Below, one piece after another: positions 53,102 through 61,166 of a stretch of DNA of 64,000 nucleotides (the first letter of the stretch is position 1; every line of letters begins with the position of its first letter). A model generated the notes under the pieces. The model saw only the letters and a program-made list of their open reading frames with translations, did not search any database and was not told where the DNA came from. The translations under genes were made by a program, and so were the position numbers. Source of the stretch: Aquamicrobium defluvii (GTDB lineage: Bacteria; Pseudomonadota; Alphaproteobacteria; Rhizobiales; Rhizobiaceae). The stretch is from contig NZ_SNZF01000001.1 of the NCBI RefSeq assembly GCF_004363725.1, forward strand, positions 1-64,000. The letters are read 5' to 3'.

Positions 53102-53323
53102 TCAGCTCCGCCTGCCCTTGGCCCAGTCGAGCACATAGAGCCGCAGCGCGGACGACAGATTGGACTCTCTGGAGCGTTTCTCGTCCACCTCCGCAACCAG
53201 CGCGGCCAGCGGCATGTCGCGGGTGAGGGAGATCGTGACAAGATCGTCATGGAACGGCTGCTCCAGCGAGTAGCTGGTGCGGTGGCCGCGAATGGTGACG
53301 GAGCGCTTTTTCACCAGCCCCAT
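53102..53323 (-). CDS. Ribbon-helix-helix domain protein (73 aa)
   Basis: The product reads KKRSVTIRGHRTSYSLEQPFHDDLVTISLTRDMPLAALVAEVDEKR with the basic beta-strand and helix pattern of the PF13467 (RHH_4) family. Members are often encoded next to DUF4169 and sspB in rhizobia, as here. It is probably a small DNA-binding protein; targets are unknown. It lies 21 bases downstream of the DUF4169 gene. Confidence 0.82.
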   Translation of the reverse strand: MGLVKKRSVTIRGHRTSYSLEQPFHDDLVTISLTRDMPLAALVAEVDEKRSRESNLSSALRLYVLDWAKGRRS

Positions 53324-53344
53324 GTCATCATCCCTTGGCTGGGT

Positions 53345-53542
53345 TCATTTTTCATCCGCGGGCGACAGCCGCAAAAGTCTGTGGCCGTCCAGAAAGCCGG
53401 CTGCCTTGTCGCCCGCCTTGCGGTCACGCTCGCGCTCGGCTTTGCTGCGGCCGTGGAGAGCCCGGTTCTCTGCTGCCGTACGCTCCTTGTCCTCCCGCGT
53501 CTTACGTTTGCGGACCTGACGCAGGTTGATGAGGTCGGCCAT
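53345..53542 (-). CDS. DUF4169 family protein (65 aa)
   Basis: The product begins MADLINLRQVRKRKTREDKERTAAENRALHGRSKAER, a highly charged helical pattern typical of DUF4169. The function is unknown. It is 14 bases downstream of sspB and 21 bases upstream of the ribbon-helix-helix gene, so the three form one minus-strand operon. Confidence 0.85.
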   Translation of the reverse strand: MADLINLRQVRKRKTREDKERTAAENRALHGRSKAERERDRKAGDKAAGFLDGHRLLRLSPADEK

Positions 53543-53556
53543 CGGCTGATCCTGCC

Positions 53557-54081
53557 CTACTTCTTGCGGAAGGCGTCGAGCGATACGACCTCGGCGCCCT
53601 TGCCTTCAGCCGGCTGCCCGGCTTCCGGCGTTTCCTTTTTCGGCGCGGCCGGCTTTTTGGCGGTCGCCGGCTTCACCTCGGCAGGGACGGGAGACGCTTC
53701 GGGTTGCTCGTCTTCGGCCGGCTCGGTGCGGACGTCGAACTCCAGCTCGAAGTTCACCGAGGGATCGTAGAAGCCGCGCACCGCCGAGAAGGGAATCTCC
53801 AGCTTTTCCGGAATGTCGGAGAAGGACAGACCGACCTCGAAGCCGGTGTCTGTAACTTTCAGATCCCAGTACTGGAACTGGATGACGATTGTCATCTGTT
53901 CCGGATAACGCTCGCGCAGACGGCTGGAGATGCGCACACCCGGCGCGCCGGTCAGGAAAGTGATGAAGAAGTGATGGTTGCCCGGCAGCCCCGTGCGCGC
54001 AACCTCGGCCAGCACCTTGCGCATAACGCCGCGCAGGGCCTCCTGGGCCAGGATGTCGTATCTGATATGGTCGTCGGCCAT
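53557..54081 (-). CDS. sspB: ClpXP adaptor SspB, alphaproteobacterial type
   Basis: The product (174 aa) binds the SsrA tag on incomplete proteins and hands them to ClpXP. The substrate-binding domain (residues 1-120) has HIRYDILAQEALRGVMRKVL and GNHHFFITFLTGAPGVRIS. A Pro/Ala/Lys linker follows. The final VVSLDAFRKK fits the short ClpX-binding tail. The tmRNA gene that makes the tag lies about 1 kb away on the same strand. Confidence 0.93.
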   Translation of the reverse strand: MADDHIRYDILAQEALRGVMRKVLAEVARTGLPGNHHFFITFLTGAPGVRISSRLRERYPEQMTIVIQFQYWDLKVTDTGFEVGLSFSDIPEKLEIPFSAVRGFYDPSVNFELEFDVRTEPAEDEQPEASPVPAEVKPATAKKPAAPKKETPEAGQPAEGKGAEVVSLDAFRKK

Positions 54082-54200
54082 GAACAGTTCCGTTGAATCG
54101 TCGGCATAGCTGTAATCAAGCTTGGCGGCGGCGTAAACCGCATATAGAGCCCGAAACGTCTTGCGGGGGTTCCGGCTGCGAAGATTTGATCGGAGGTCTG

Positions 54201-54764
54201 CTACGACCTGTGCACCCGCAATGCCGGTCCGATGGTATCGAGAACGAAATCCACACGCTGCGCGACCGGTGCGAAAGGCAGGAGAACAAGCTCGTAGCCA
54301 AGTTCGAGATAGACGGCTTCCATCGCATCGAATGTACGCCGGGCTTCATCGGCCGTTTGCCTGCGCTCGGCGTCCTGCCCGAAGATTTCCGGCCAGAATG
54401 GCGCGATGAAGACACGGCGATTGTAGCGCATGGTTCCGGCCGCGCGCATCATATGCTCCGGTACGGGCAGGCCGGCCAGCCGCAGATAGCCGACGGTGTC
54501 GGGAATGCCCCTGTCGAAGAACAGGGTGCCGGGCATGTCCCTTGCGCAGACATGCGATCTCATTTCCCATGAAAGCATCAGTTCGGCGAAGAGGGGCGGG
54601 TCGCGCCATGGCAGGGCGGGGCCCTCTATCGCCTGCTGGCCACGGATGATGCCGCGCCCGGCTTCCGGCAATGTCGAATATCCCTGTGCGGCCAGCGCTT
54701 CCAGAAGCGTGGTCTTGCCCGAGCCGGGGCCGCCGGTGATCACGATGAAACGTTCGGTATTCAT
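54201..54764 (-). CDS. AAA family ATPase / nucleotide kinase-like protein (187 aa)
   Basis: Walker A GGPGSGKT lies at 11-18, within FIVITGGPGSGKTTLLEAL. PEAGRGIIRGQ and LFFDRGIPDTVGYL are typical of the PF13521 AAA_28 family (TTD14-like). The P-loop kinase-like fold suggests a small-molecule phosphotransferase or GTP/ATP binding; the substrate is unknown. It sits between sspB (same strand) and ssrA. Confidence 0.85.
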   Translation of the reverse strand: MNTERFIVITGGPGSGKTTLLEALAAQGYSTLPEAGRGIIRGQQAIEGPALPWRDPPLFAELMLSWEMRSHVCARDMPGTLFFDRGIPDTVGYLRLAGLPVPEHMMRAAGTMRYNRRVFIAPFWPEIFGQDAERRQTADEARRTFDAMEAVYLELGYELVLLPFAPVAQRVDFVLDTIGPALRVHRS

Positions 54765-54886
54765 TGTGACACTCCTTTTCTGTCATGTGCCGTGAATCGC
54801 AGGAGAGGAAAAAACGTCAGTGCAGGCGCGCAAAAGCCTACGGCATGCGGGTGCATGGCCGGCAAAGACGCGTTCAGGGGAAATGC

Positions 54887-54899
54887 GGGGGGGGGGGGG
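54887..54899. repeat. Run of 13 G
   Basis: A G13 homopolymer lies immediately past the predicted 3' end of the tmRNA coding piece (read as C13 in the transcript direction). No other homopolymer of this length occurs in the window. Length may vary between cells or be a sequencing uncertainty. Confidence 0.8.
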
Positions 54900-54902
54900 A
54901 GA

Positions 54903-55219
54903 AGTGGAGGTTTCTGTTGCCAGGTACCTCCGAACCCCGCCTAGAGGTGCGAACCCCTAGGAGTTTGATTGAAGCTGTCGCACCGCATTACGCAGCGAGA
55001 CGTGCTTCCGCATAGTTGTCGTTGGCAACTATAAGTTTAGCCCGATAACGGTGGTACAATGCCGGGCAAAAGTACGATCTTTACACCTTCGTCGATCCTG
55101 TTTCGCCCCCAGCAGAAGCCGCCCGTAACGGCGGTTTCTGGTGGAGGCGCCGGGTACCGCCCCCGGGTCCGAACGGCTTATTTCATCGCCCGTTTATCGC
55201 CATAGCCGGACGAGCCGGC
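54903..55219 (-). ncRNA. ssrA: tmRNA, circularly permuted two-piece form
   Basis: The gene rescues stalled ribosomes. On the minus strand the acceptor piece comes first and ends in CCTCCACCA (CCA end at 55139). A 28-base processed spacer follows (55138-55111), then the coding piece starts GGGGGCGAAACAGGATCGAC at 55110. The tag frame at 55026-54988 encodes ANDNYAEARLAA and a TAA stop. This order is the permuted alphaproteobacterial form. TATATT at 55231-55226 is a good -10 and sets the 5' end near 55219; both outer ends are approximate. Confidence 0.93.
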
Positions 55220-55422
55220 GAAGCGAATATAGGCACTCCCGCAACCAAATGGAAGAGTGTGCGTACAGGCAATTATCGGTGGCGGAGAGGGTTTCTTTAA
55301 CTTGACTTGCACGCGCGATTTCTTGCAGGCTCGCACGCGGTGCGGGAATCCGGCCCGGCAGCAGATCGCAGAGGCGGATCATCCGTGAAGTGGGGATTTC
55401 CAACTCCTGAGAGGGGATATCT

Positions 55423-55731
55423 ATGAGCGACTATCTGGCCGATGTGAAGAAGTATGACGCCAAGGCCGACGAGGCTGTGGTGAACAAGATCGTCAAGCAT
55501 CTGGGCATTGCCCTGCGCAACCGCGATTCCTCGCTGGTCTCGGCGACCGACCAGAAGGAACTGGACCGCGTGCGCGACAACTGGTGCGTCAAGAAGCTGG
55601 GCGTGGATGCCGCCGCAGGCGAGGCCGCTGTCGCCAAGGTTACGCAGACCATGGCAGGCGACCGCTCCAAGGGGCGTGTGACTTTCTACTATCTTGTCGC
55701 CAGGGAACTCGGAAAGCTCGACTCTCTCTGA
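55423..55731 (+). CDS. DUF2853 family protein (102 aa)
   Basis: The product reads MSDYLADVKKYDAKADEAVVNKIVKHLGIALRNRDSSLVS with CVKKLGV and TFYYLVARELGKL, matching the small helical DUF2853 family. The function is unknown. GAGGGG precedes ATG 55423. The 265 bases to thyA hold a CCGGCAAC/GTTGCCGG hairpin (55755-55771, no T-tract) and the thyA promoter region, but no further gene. Confidence 0.87.
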   Translation: MSDYLADVKKYDAKADEAVVNKIVKHLGIALRNRDSSLVSATDQKELDRVRDNWCVKKLGVDAAAGEAAVAKVTQTMAGDRSKGRVTFYYLVARELGKLDSL

Positions 55732-55958
55732 GCGCCAGCCGCCTGACCGGCCGCCCGGCAACTGTTGCCGGCCTCCCGGGATTGCTTCGGATGCCGGGGC
55801 GGGGGTGTTCTGTCGAGGCAGGCTGTCTCCGCAGTTTCCGCCGCTGATCGTCTTCTTGCGACGCAAGGCTATCCATGCCAGCCGCATCCCCGCAGCCGGC
55901 ATGGTTTTGGCTGTGGACGGGGTGCGGATCGAAGGCTGTGCCGGGGCGCGTTCCCGCC

Positions 55959-55964
55959 TATAAT
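55959..55964 (+). promoter_or_regulatory. Perfect -10 hexamer before thyA
   Basis: TATAAT lies 33 bases before the thyA start. The matching -35 region is weak, so the promoter call is moderate. Confidence 0.45.
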
Positions 55965-55996
55965 GCTAGCCGTATGAATGCTTTGGAACGGAGCCG

Positions 55997-56791
55997 ATGC
56001 GGCAATATCTCGACCTTCTGCGCCACGTGCTCGAGACCGGCGTCGATCGCGGCGATCGCACCGGCACCGGCACGCGCTCCGTCTTCGGCTACCAGATGCG
56101 GTTCGATCTGGCGCAGGGCTTTCCCGTCACCACGACGAAGAAACTGCATCTGAAGTCGATCATCCACGAGCTTCTGTGGTTCCTGGCCGGCGACACCAAT
56201 ACCGGATATCTCAACGACAACGGCGTCACCATCTGGGACGAGTGGGCCGACGAGAATGGCGATCTCGGCCCCGTCTACGGTCGCCAGTGGCGGTCCTGGC
56301 CTGACGGCAAGGGCGGCGAAATCGATCAGATCGCCAATCTTCTCATCGAACTGCGTCGCAATCCGCAATCCCGGCGCCTGATCGTTTCGGCATGGAACCC
56401 GGCGCAGGTGGACACCATGGCGCTGCCGCCCTGCCACTGCCTGTTCCAGTTCTACGTTGCCGAAGGGCGGTTGTCGTGCCAGCTCTACCAGCGCTCGGCC
56501 GACATCTTCCTCGGCGTGCCGTTCAACATCGCCTCCTATGCATTGCTGACGATGATGATCGCGCAGGTGACAGGGCTGAAACCCGGCGAGTTCATCCACA
56601 CGCTGGGCGATGCCCATCTCTACGCCAATCATTTCGATCAGGCGCGCGAGCAGCTTTCACGGTCTCCCAAGGCGTTGCCGACAATGTGGATCAACCCGGC
56701 GGTGGAGGATCTGTTCGCCTTCCGCTTCGAGGATTTCAGGCTGGAGAACTACGTCGCCGATCCGAGCATCCGCGCGCCGATCGCGGTCTGA
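55997..56791 (+). CDS. thyA: Thymidylate synthase
   Basis: The product (264 aa, the same length as the E. coli enzyme) converts dUMP to dTMP using methylenetetrahydrofolate. The catalytic Cys146 lies in [28 protein letters not shown] and the N-terminal [12 protein letters not shown] are family signatures. Dihydrofolate produced here is recycled by FolA, encoded 5.4 kb downstream. It converges with the mop gene. Confidence 0.97.
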   Translation: MRQYLDLLRHVLETGVDRGDRTGTGTRSVFGYQMRFDLAQGFPVTTTKKLHLKSIIHELLWFLAGDTNTGYLNDNGVTIWDEWADENGDLGPVYGRQWRSWPDGKGGEIDQIANLLIELRRNPQSRRLIVSAWNPAQVDTMALPPCHCLFQFYVAEGRLSCQLYQRSADIFLGVPFNIASYALLTMMIAQVTGLKPGEFIHTLGDAHLYANHFDQAREQLSRSPKALPTMWINPAVEDLFAFRFEDFRLENYVADPSIRAPIAV

Positions 56792-56797
56792 CGCCCG

Positions 56798-57007
56798 TCA
56801 GTCCACCGCGACCATGACATCGGACGCCTTGACCACGGCATAGGCATCGTCGCCTTCCCGGAGCCTGAGCTCGTCCACCGCCTCATTGGTGATGGAGGCG
56901 GTTATGATCGCTCCGCCGCCAATGTCGATGCGCACATGGGCGGTGGTGGCGCCTTTTGCCACTTCCACGATCCTGCCCCTGATCTGGTTGCGGGCGCTGA
57001 TCTTCAT
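56798..57007 (-). CDS. mop: Molybdopterin/molybdate-binding Mop protein (molbindin)
   Basis: The product (69 aa) is a single TOBE/Mop domain: MKISARNQIRGRIVEVAKGATTAHVRIDIGGGAIITASITNEAVDELRLREGDDAYAVVKASDVMV. Such proteins assemble into hexamers that store molybdate. AAGGAGCAG precedes the start at 57007. It is divergent from modA across a 152-base gap containing a Mo-box, so both are probably controlled by the ModE encoded at 59881. Confidence 0.92.
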   Translation of the reverse strand: MKISARNQIRGRIVEVAKGATTAHVRIDIGGGAIITASITNEAVDELRLREGDDAYAVVKASDVMVAVD

Positions 57008-57081
57008 GGGACTGCTCCTTTTTTTCCATCCTTGCGGAAACAGTGAAACACAGCCGGGCGAGGAGCGCAAAAAGCTTTCCT

Positions 57082-57105
57082 TGTTATATTCATCTGTATA
57101 TATCG
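57082..57105. promoter_or_regulatory. Mo-box (ModE binding site) between mop and modA
   Basis: TGTTATATT (57082-57090), six bases, TATATATCG (57097-57105). The right arm fits TATATANCG exactly and the left arm fits CGNTATATA with two mismatches; the 6-base spacing matches the alphaproteobacterial Mo-box. It lies 55 bases before modA and 75 bases before mop. Confidence 0.7.
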
Positions 57106-57159
57106 GTTGCAGGCCGCTTCTGGCGGCATGTGAGCAACGATCATACACGGAGAGGTGCG

Positions 57160-57966
57160 ATGGGTAAGATCAAGGCAACTGGTTTGAAGACGCTGATGGC
57201 CGCGGGCGCCCTGTCGGCATTGCTGATTGCGCCGGTCCCGACGGCGCAGGCCGATGACAGTCAGATCGTCGTTTTCGCCGCGGCGAGCCTCAAGAATGCG
57301 CTCGACGCCATCAACGCCGCCTGCGAGGCCGATGTCGGCGAGACCGCGAAGATTTCCTATGCCTCGTCCTCGGCGCTGGCCAAGCAGATCGAGGAAGGCG
57401 CGCCGGCCGATGTGTTCATCTCGGCCGATCTGGACTGGATGAAGTATCTGTCCGACAAGAATCTCATCAAGGCCGATACTGAAGAGCAGTTGCTCGGCAA
57501 CCGGATCGTTCTGGTCGCACCGGCGGATTCCACCGCAGAAGCCAGGCTGGAAAAGGGTTTTGACCTGGCTGGCCTGATCGGCGAAGGCAGGCTCGCCATG
57601 GGCGATGTGCAGGCGGTTCCGGCCGGCAAGTACGGCAAGGCGGCGCTCGAGGCGCTGGACATGTGGGGTTCGGTCGAAGGCAAGCTTGCTCAGGCCGAGA
57701 ATGTGCGGGCGGCGCTGAAGCTGGTCGCCACCGGCGAGGCCGCCGCCGGCATCGTTTATGCCACGGATGCGGTGGCCGAGCCGGGCGTGAAGGTGATTGC
57801 GACCTTCCCGGAAGAAACGCACGCGCCGATCATCTACCCGGTGGCGCAGACGGCCGATTCCAGGGATGAGGACACGCCCGCCTTCCTGAAGTGCCTGCAC
57901 ACCGGGAAGGCGCGCAAGCTGTTCGAGGAGCAGGGCTTCACGGTGCTCGCGCCGGCCGCGAACTAG
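57160..57966 (+). CDS. modA: Molybdate ABC transporter substrate-binding protein
   Basis: The product (268 aa) binds molybdate in the periplasm. A signal peptide covers about residues 1-27 (PTAQADD). The mature start IVVFAAASLKNALDAI, then YASSSALAKQIEEGAPADVFISAD and GIVYATDA are ModA oxyanion-binding signatures. GGAGAGG precedes ATG 57160. It is 15 bases upstream of modB. Confidence 0.95.
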   Translation: MGKIKATGLKTLMAAGALSALLIAPVPTAQADDSQIVVFAAASLKNALDAINAACEADVGETAKISYASSSALAKQIEEGAPADVFISADLDWMKYLSDKNLIKADTEEQLLGNRIVLVAPADSTAEARLEKGFDLAGLIGEGRLAMGDVQAVPAGKYGKAALEALDMWGSVEGKLAQAENVRAALKLVATGEAAAGIVYATDAVAEPGVKVIATFPEETHAPIIYPVAQTADSRDEDTPAFLKCLHTGKARKLFEEQGFTVLAPAAN

Positions 57967-57981
57967 GTCGTTCCGCAGCTT

Positions 57982-58686
57982 ATGGACTGGTTGCTGGACC
58001 TGACGCCGGACGAATGGACGGCGGTCAGGCTGTCGGTCAAGGTGGCGACGGTGGCGATGCTCGCCTCCGTGCCGCCCGGAATATTGATCGCCTATGCGCT
58101 GGCGCGCGGCCGTTTCTGGGGCAAGACGCTGCTTAACGGCATCGTGCATCTGCCGCTGGTGCTGCCGCCGGTCGTTACCGGCTATCTGCTGCTGCTTGCC
58201 TTCGGCCGGCGCGGGCCGGTCGGCGCGTTCCTGGCCGAGCATTTCGGCATCGTGTTTTCGTTCCGCTGGACAGGCGCGGCTCTCGCCTGCGGGGTGATGG
58301 GCTTTCCGCTGATGGTGCGGGCGATCCGGCTTTCGATCGAATCCGTGGACCGCAAGCTGGAAGCCGCCGCCGGAACGCTCGGCGCCGGCCCCTTGTGGGT
58401 GTTCTCCACGGTCACGCTGCCGCTCATCCTGCCCGGCATCATCGCCGGCGCGATCCTGTCCTTTGCCAAGGCGATGGGGGAGTTCGGCGCCACCATCACC
58501 TTCGTTTCCAACATTCCGGGCGAAACCCAGACGCTGCCTTCCGCCATCTATACCTTTACGCAGGTGCCGGGTGGCGACGAGGGCGCATTGCGGCTCACCC
58601 TCATCAGCATCATCATTTCCATGCTGGCGCTGGTGGCTTCGGAAGTGCTGGCGCGGCGGCTTGGCAAGCGGATGGATGTGGAATGA
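57982..58686 (+). CDS. modB: Molybdate ABC transporter permease
   Basis: The product (234 aa) is the inner-membrane channel subunit with about five spans. The N-terminal LTPDEWTAVRLSVKVATVAML and the coupling-loop EAA motif around SVDRKLEAAAGTLGAGPLWVF are typical of ModB. The stop overlaps the modC start (ATGA). Confidence 0.94.
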   Translation: MDWLLDLTPDEWTAVRLSVKVATVAMLASVPPGILIAYALARGRFWGKTLLNGIVHLPLVLPPVVTGYLLLLAFGRRGPVGAFLAEHFGIVFSFRWTGAALACGVMGFPLMVRAIRLSIESVDRKLEAAAGTLGAGPLWVFSTVTLPLILPGIIAGAILSFAKAMGEFGATITFVSNIPGETQTLPSAIYTFTQVPGGDEGALRLTLISIIISMLALVASEVLARRLGKRMDVE

Positions 58687-59792
58687 CGCTCTCTGTCGAT
58701 ATCCGCCATTGCCAGGGCGATTTCCGGATCGAGGCAAGTTTCACCGGGTCCGGCCGGCTGACGGCGCTGTTCGGCCCCTCCGGCTCCGGCAAAAGCACCC
58801 TCATCAACCTGATCGCCGGCCTGATCCGCCCGGAAGAAGGGCGCATCGAGGTCGACGGCAAGGTGCTGGTCGATACGAAAGCCGGCATCTTTTTGCCGTG
58901 TCACAGGCGCCGCATCGGCATGGTGTTTCAGGACGCGCGGCTTTTCCCGCATATGAGCGTACGCTCCAACCTGCTCTACGGGCGCTGGTTCACGCCTGCT
59001 GCCGAGCGCTACATGGATATGGACGCTATCGTGGATCTGCTTGGCATCGGGGCGCTGCTGGAACGCAAGCCGGCAGGGCTTTCCGGTGGTGAAAAGCAGC
59101 GCGTGGCGATCGGGCGCGCGCTGCTCTCCAGTCCGCGCCTGCTCCTGATGGACGAGCCGCTCGCCTCGCTCGACGAGGCGCGCAAGGCCGAGATCATGCC
59201 CTATATCGAGCGCCTGCGCGACGAGATGAAGATCCCGATCGTCTATGTCAGCCATTCGGTGGCGGAGGTGGCGCGGCTGGCGAGCGACGTGGTGGTGCTG
59301 GCACAGGGCAAGGTCACGGCATCCGGGCCGGTTGCCGGCATATTGCGGCGGCTCGACCTGCTGCCTGCCGGCGAGCGTGGCGAGGGTGGCGCGCTGGTCG
59401 AGGCGGTTGTCCTTCGGCACGACGACGCTTTTTCGATGACCGTTCTGGGTTCCGCGGCGGGCGAGATTCGCGTGCCGGGTATGAACATTGCGGTTGGCGA
59501 TCCGGTGCGGCTGCGTATCCGTGCCCGCGACGTGATGATCGCCACCGAGCCCCCGACCGGCCTCAGCGCGCTGAACATACTGCCGGGAAAGGTTGCTTCC
59601 ATAGCGTACGGGGACGGGGCGGAGAGCGAGGTGTGCATAGACTGCAACGGCGTGTCCGTCATTTCGCGTATCACACAGCAGTCCCGGCAGACGCTGGGTC
59701 TCAGACCCGGCCTGTCCGTATTCGCGGTGGTCAAGACCGTGAGCTTCGATGAAACCAGCACGGGCAAGGGGATGCGAGAGGCCCACCTGTAA
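58683..59792 (+). CDS. modC: Molybdate ABC transporter ATPase
   Basis: The product (369 aa) energises molybdate uptake. Walker A GPSGSGKST is at 31-39, the ABC signature LSGGEKQR at 133-140, and Walker B reads LLLMDEPLASLD. The C-terminal third (about 290-360) is the Mop/TOBE regulatory domain that binds molybdate and limits transport (LNILPGKVASI, VVSISRITQQS-like). It overlaps modB by 4 bases. Confidence 0.95.
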   Translation: MTLSVDIRHCQGDFRIEASFTGSGRLTALFGPSGSGKSTLINLIAGLIRPEEGRIEVDGKVLVDTKAGIFLPCHRRRIGMVFQDARLFPHMSVRSNLLYGRWFTPAAERYMDMDAIVDLLGIGALLERKPAGLSGGEKQRVAIGRALLSSPRLLLMDEPLASLDEARKAEIMPYIERLRDEMKIPIVYVSHSVAEVARLASDVVVLAQGKVTASGPVAGILRRLDLLPAGERGEGGALVEAVVLRHDDAFSMTVLGSAAGEIRVPGMNIAVGDPVRLRIRARDVMIATEPPTGLSALNILPGKVASIAYGDGAESEVCIDCNGVSVISRITQQSRQTLGLRPGLSVFAVVKTVSFDETSTGKGMREAHL

Positions 59793-59803
59793 GGTGCCGG
59801 GAT

Positions 59804-59832
59804 AACCGCTATTTCATTTTGGAATAGCGGTT
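59804..59832 (+). terminator. Hairpin between modC and modE
   Basis: AACCGCTATTTC pairs with GGAATAGCGGTT (12 bp including one T-G) with an ATTTT loop, 12 bases after the modC stop. The T-tract is short, so it may attenuate rather than stop transcription into modE. Confidence 0.6.
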
Positions 59833-59880
59833 TCCGTTTGAAAGCGCTAGGAATGAAGGGGCCGATTGCGGGAGGACAAG

Positions 59881-60222
59881 ATGCCGTCGCTGACCTTGCG
59901 CATAAATCTCGATCCAGACGGGCGCATCGGGCCTGGCAAGATCGAACTTCTGGAGCATATCGCCTCCTTCGGCTCGATCTCGGCCGCCGCCCGCACCATG
60001 CAGATGTCCTACAAGCACGCATGGGATCTGGTGGAGGATATGAACCGCGTGTTCGGCAAGCCCCTGGTCAGCGCCCAGACCGGCGGAAAGCGCGGTGGGG
60101 GCGCCCAGCTAACCCCGGTGGGGCTCGCCGTTGTCAGCCGCTACCGGGCCATAGAGCGCGCGGCCACGGCTGCGGCGGAAACGCATATGATGGCGCTGCA
60201 GGCAGAGATCGATGCCGGATAG
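59881..60222 (+). CDS. modE: Molybdate-responsive regulator ModE, DNA-binding domain only
   Basis: The product (113 aa) is a winged helix-turn-helix protein: LLEHIASFGSISAAARTMQMSYKHAWDLVEDMNRVFGKPLV, then GGGAQLTPVGLAVV. The two C-terminal Mop domains of E. coli ModE (262 aa) are absent, and the separate mop gene encodes one such domain. How this short form senses molybdate is unclear. GGGAGGAC precedes ATG 59881. It converges on cobF with 2 bases between stops. Confidence 0.9.
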   Translation: MPSLTLRINLDPDGRIGPGKIELLEHIASFGSISAAARTMQMSYKHAWDLVEDMNRVFGKPLVSAQTGGKRGGGAQLTPVGLAVVSRYRAIERAATAAAETHMMALQAEIDAG

Positions 60223-60224
60223 AA

Positions 60225-61043
60225 TTATATGTGAGAGCGCGTAGTCGCTGCGGACGCTCCGCTGTCCCGTTCCTCCGGTTCGCCCGGCTTGCGCAGCAGA
60301 TAGGTGTCCATGATCCAGCCCCTGGCGGCGCGGGCCTCAGCGCGTATTGCCACGATCCGGTCTTCGACCTCGCCAAGGCGTCCGGTGACGATGATTTCAT
60401 CCGGCGTGCCGAGATAGGCCCCCCAATGGATCGTCACATCCTTGTCCTTCAGGTTACGGAAGGCGCAGTTGCCGTCCAGCATCACCACGACCGTGCCGGC
60501 ATTGTCCGGCATGCCTTCGGCGTCGAGACGCCGGCCGGTGGTGATCAGCACCGGGTCGCCGATGCGGTTGAGCGCCATCTTGTGGCTGGCGCACAGCGAC
60601 TGGATGGCGGTGATGCCGGGGACCACCTTAACGGCAAAGTCCACCTTGCCGCGATTGCGCACCCGTTCGAGGATGCGCAGCGCGCTGTCGTAGAGCATGG
60701 GGTCGCCCCAGACGAGGAAAGCACCGCAGCCGTCTTCGGCAAGCTCGCTCACGATCAGCGCTTCATAGATGCCGGCGATGTCCTCATGCCAGTCGTCCAC
60801 GGTGCTGCGATAGGAGGAGGAGGAGGGCGCAGCCCGTTTTGGAACGTCGAATCCCACGCGGCGCGAGGCAGGGTTGGTGACGAACCGGTCGCAGATTTCA
60901 TGGCGCAAACCGGAAAGGTCGCTCTTTTCCACTCCCTTGTCGGGCACGAACAGCACATCGGCCCGGTTGAGCGCGGCGATGGCCTGCACGGTCATGTGTT
61001 CGGGATTGCCGGCGCCGATGCCGATGACGAGAAGCGTGCGCAT
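60225..61043 (-). CDS. cobF: Precorrin-6A synthase (deacetylating) CobF
   Basis: The product (272 aa) is a C1-methyltransferase of the aerobic cobalamin pathway that releases acetate. The tetrapyrrole methylase fold shows VIGIGAGNPEHMTVQAI at the N-terminus, WGDPMLYDSALRIL and VVPGITAIQSLCA. No other cob gene is in the window, so it is separated from the rest of the pathway here. It lies back to back with modE and divergent from the DUF4424 gene. Confidence 0.93.
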   Translation of the reverse strand: MRTLLVIGIGAGNPEHMTVQAIAALNRADVLFVPDKGVEKSDLSGLRHEICDRFVTNPASRRVGFDVPKRAAPSSSSYRSTVDDWHEDIAGIYEALIVSELAEDGCGAFLVWGDPMLYDSALRILERVRNRGKVDFAVKVVPGITAIQSLCASHKMALNRIGDPVLITTGRRLDAEGMPDNAGTVVVMLDGNCAFRNLKDKDVTIHWGAYLGTPDEIIVTGRLGEVEDRIVAIRAEARAARGWIMDTYLLRKPGEPEERDSGASAATTRSHI

Positions 61044-61166
61044 GGCGCAGTTTCCTGCCCGAACGCCACCGCTGTGTCCAGTGGCTGGGGATAGCCGTGT
61101 CGGCCCTAGGAAGCTGGGGCCAAACTCTCTAGTGTCATGCGCACGATCCCAACAGGGGGAATCACC

